DNA of 64,000 nt, from the NCBI GenBank assembly GCA_963702235.1, contig CAVPBZ010000018.1, forward strand, positions 620,001 to 684,000, in the 5' to 3' direction. The stretch's first letter is position 1, and the number at the start of each line of letters is the position of its first letter. The stretch comes from PALSA-505 sp963702235. GTDB lineage: Bacteria > Actinomycetota > Actinomycetes > Streptosporangiales > Streptosporangiaceae. The notes beneath the pieces were generated by a model. That model was not told where the DNA came from. It saw nothing but the letters and a program-made list of their open reading frames with translations, and did not search any database. The translations under genes and the position numbers were made by a program. Shown here in pieces: positions 63,809 through 64,000 of this stretch.

Positions 63809-64000
63809 TTATCGGTTCGCGGGTCCCCCCGCGGGCGGCGCCGGGGTCGGGCCGGGCGCGCTGGCCGGATCAGCCGCGGGCAGCTGGCGGGACGGCGGAT
63901 GCCACTGGCCGCGCTCGGCCAGGACATCGCGGAGCAGGACGGTCTGATCGGTCATGATCCCGTCCGCGCCCAGGTCGAGCAGGCAGGTCATCTCGGTCCG
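63809..64000 (-). CDS. glycerophosphodiester phosphodiesterase, C-terminal part
   Basis: Only the last 63 residues are inside the window. TCLLDLGADGIMTDQTVLLRDVL matches the final strand-helix of GDPD TIM barrels (G-V/A-D-G-I-M/I-T-D). A Pro/Ala-rich, probably disordered tail follows. The enzyme splits glycerophosphodiesters to glycerol 3-phosphate and an alcohol. In other actinomycetes a GDPD gene also lies next to rbpA, as here. Confidence 0.8.
   Translation of the reverse strand, partial: RTEMTCLLDLGADGIMTDQTVLLRDVLAERGQWHPPSRQLPAADPASAPGPTPAPPAGGPANR

Overview
The window is one continuous stretch of very GC-rich chromosome with the gene content of a spore-forming or filamentous actinomycete. 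The evidence is the PafB/PafC WYL regulators followed by tatA, tatC and helY, RbpA behind a sigma-R-type promoter, a lone MsiK-like ATPase, type VII (WXG100-like) proteins and a large GntR/TetR/LuxR regulator set. I see no tRNA, rRNA, CRISPR array, transposase, prophage gene or replication origin. GC content and codon use look uniform, so nothing has obviously arrived recently. Assignment below the level of Actinomycetes is inference.

Layout. 1-3.7 kb: 5' part of an MMPL transporter, a membrane protein, an anchored beta-propeller protein and a divergent YtrA-type GntR repressor. 3.7-24 kb: a conserved actinobacterial block (DUF3866, pafB, pafC, tatA, tatC, helY, a membrane mannosyltransferase-like protein, a 5'-3' exonuclease, a PepE-like peptidase, an acyl-CoA dehydrogenase) interrupted by a small type VII satellite cassette at 13.7-16.1 kb. 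helY carries a one-base frameshift. 21.8-25 kb: a DHA2 drug exporter and an MsiK-like ATPase. 25.1-27.9 kb: a five-gene minus-strand operon resembling a reduced methylamine-dehydrogenase maturation cluster (MauE-like, MauD-like and a Tat-exported MauA-like protein with 16 cysteines and exactly two tryptophans) plus two unknown genes. It has no mauB or mauG and is the most interesting system here. 28-32 kb: Lrp regulator, repeat-rich spacer, TetR and drug exporter with a shared operator, aldo/keto reductase.

32.3-43 kb: a 1.5-kaa GH38 alpha-mannosidase is divergent from a hydroxyacid dehydrogenase and a complete branched-chain-amino-acid-type ABC importer (binding lipoprotein, livH, livM, livG, livF). 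Two LacI-type palindromes flank this block. The dehydrogenase reading frame runs without a stop into the lipoprotein frame. 43-52 kb: hydrolase, methyltransferase, GntR regulator with twin operators, and a duplicated module (ATPase, secreted small beta-barrel protein, terminator) in which one ATPase copy is a pseudogene, with a large LuxR regulator between. 53-59 kb: lysine degradation by the aminomutase route (kamA divergent from kdd-kamD-kamE-kal). 59-64 kb: a two-gene unknown operon, acetyl-CoA synthetase, a long possibly structured leader, polyprenol-phosphate mannose synthase, rbpA and the end of a glycerophosphodiester phosphodiesterase.

The lysine genes would convert L-lysine to beta-lysine, 3,5-diaminohexanoate, 3-keto-5-aminohexanoate and, after a cleavage enzyme not present here, 3-aminobutyryl-CoA and crotonyl-CoA. 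The acs gene next door could activate acetate. Function calls rest on motifs read by eye; no database search was run.
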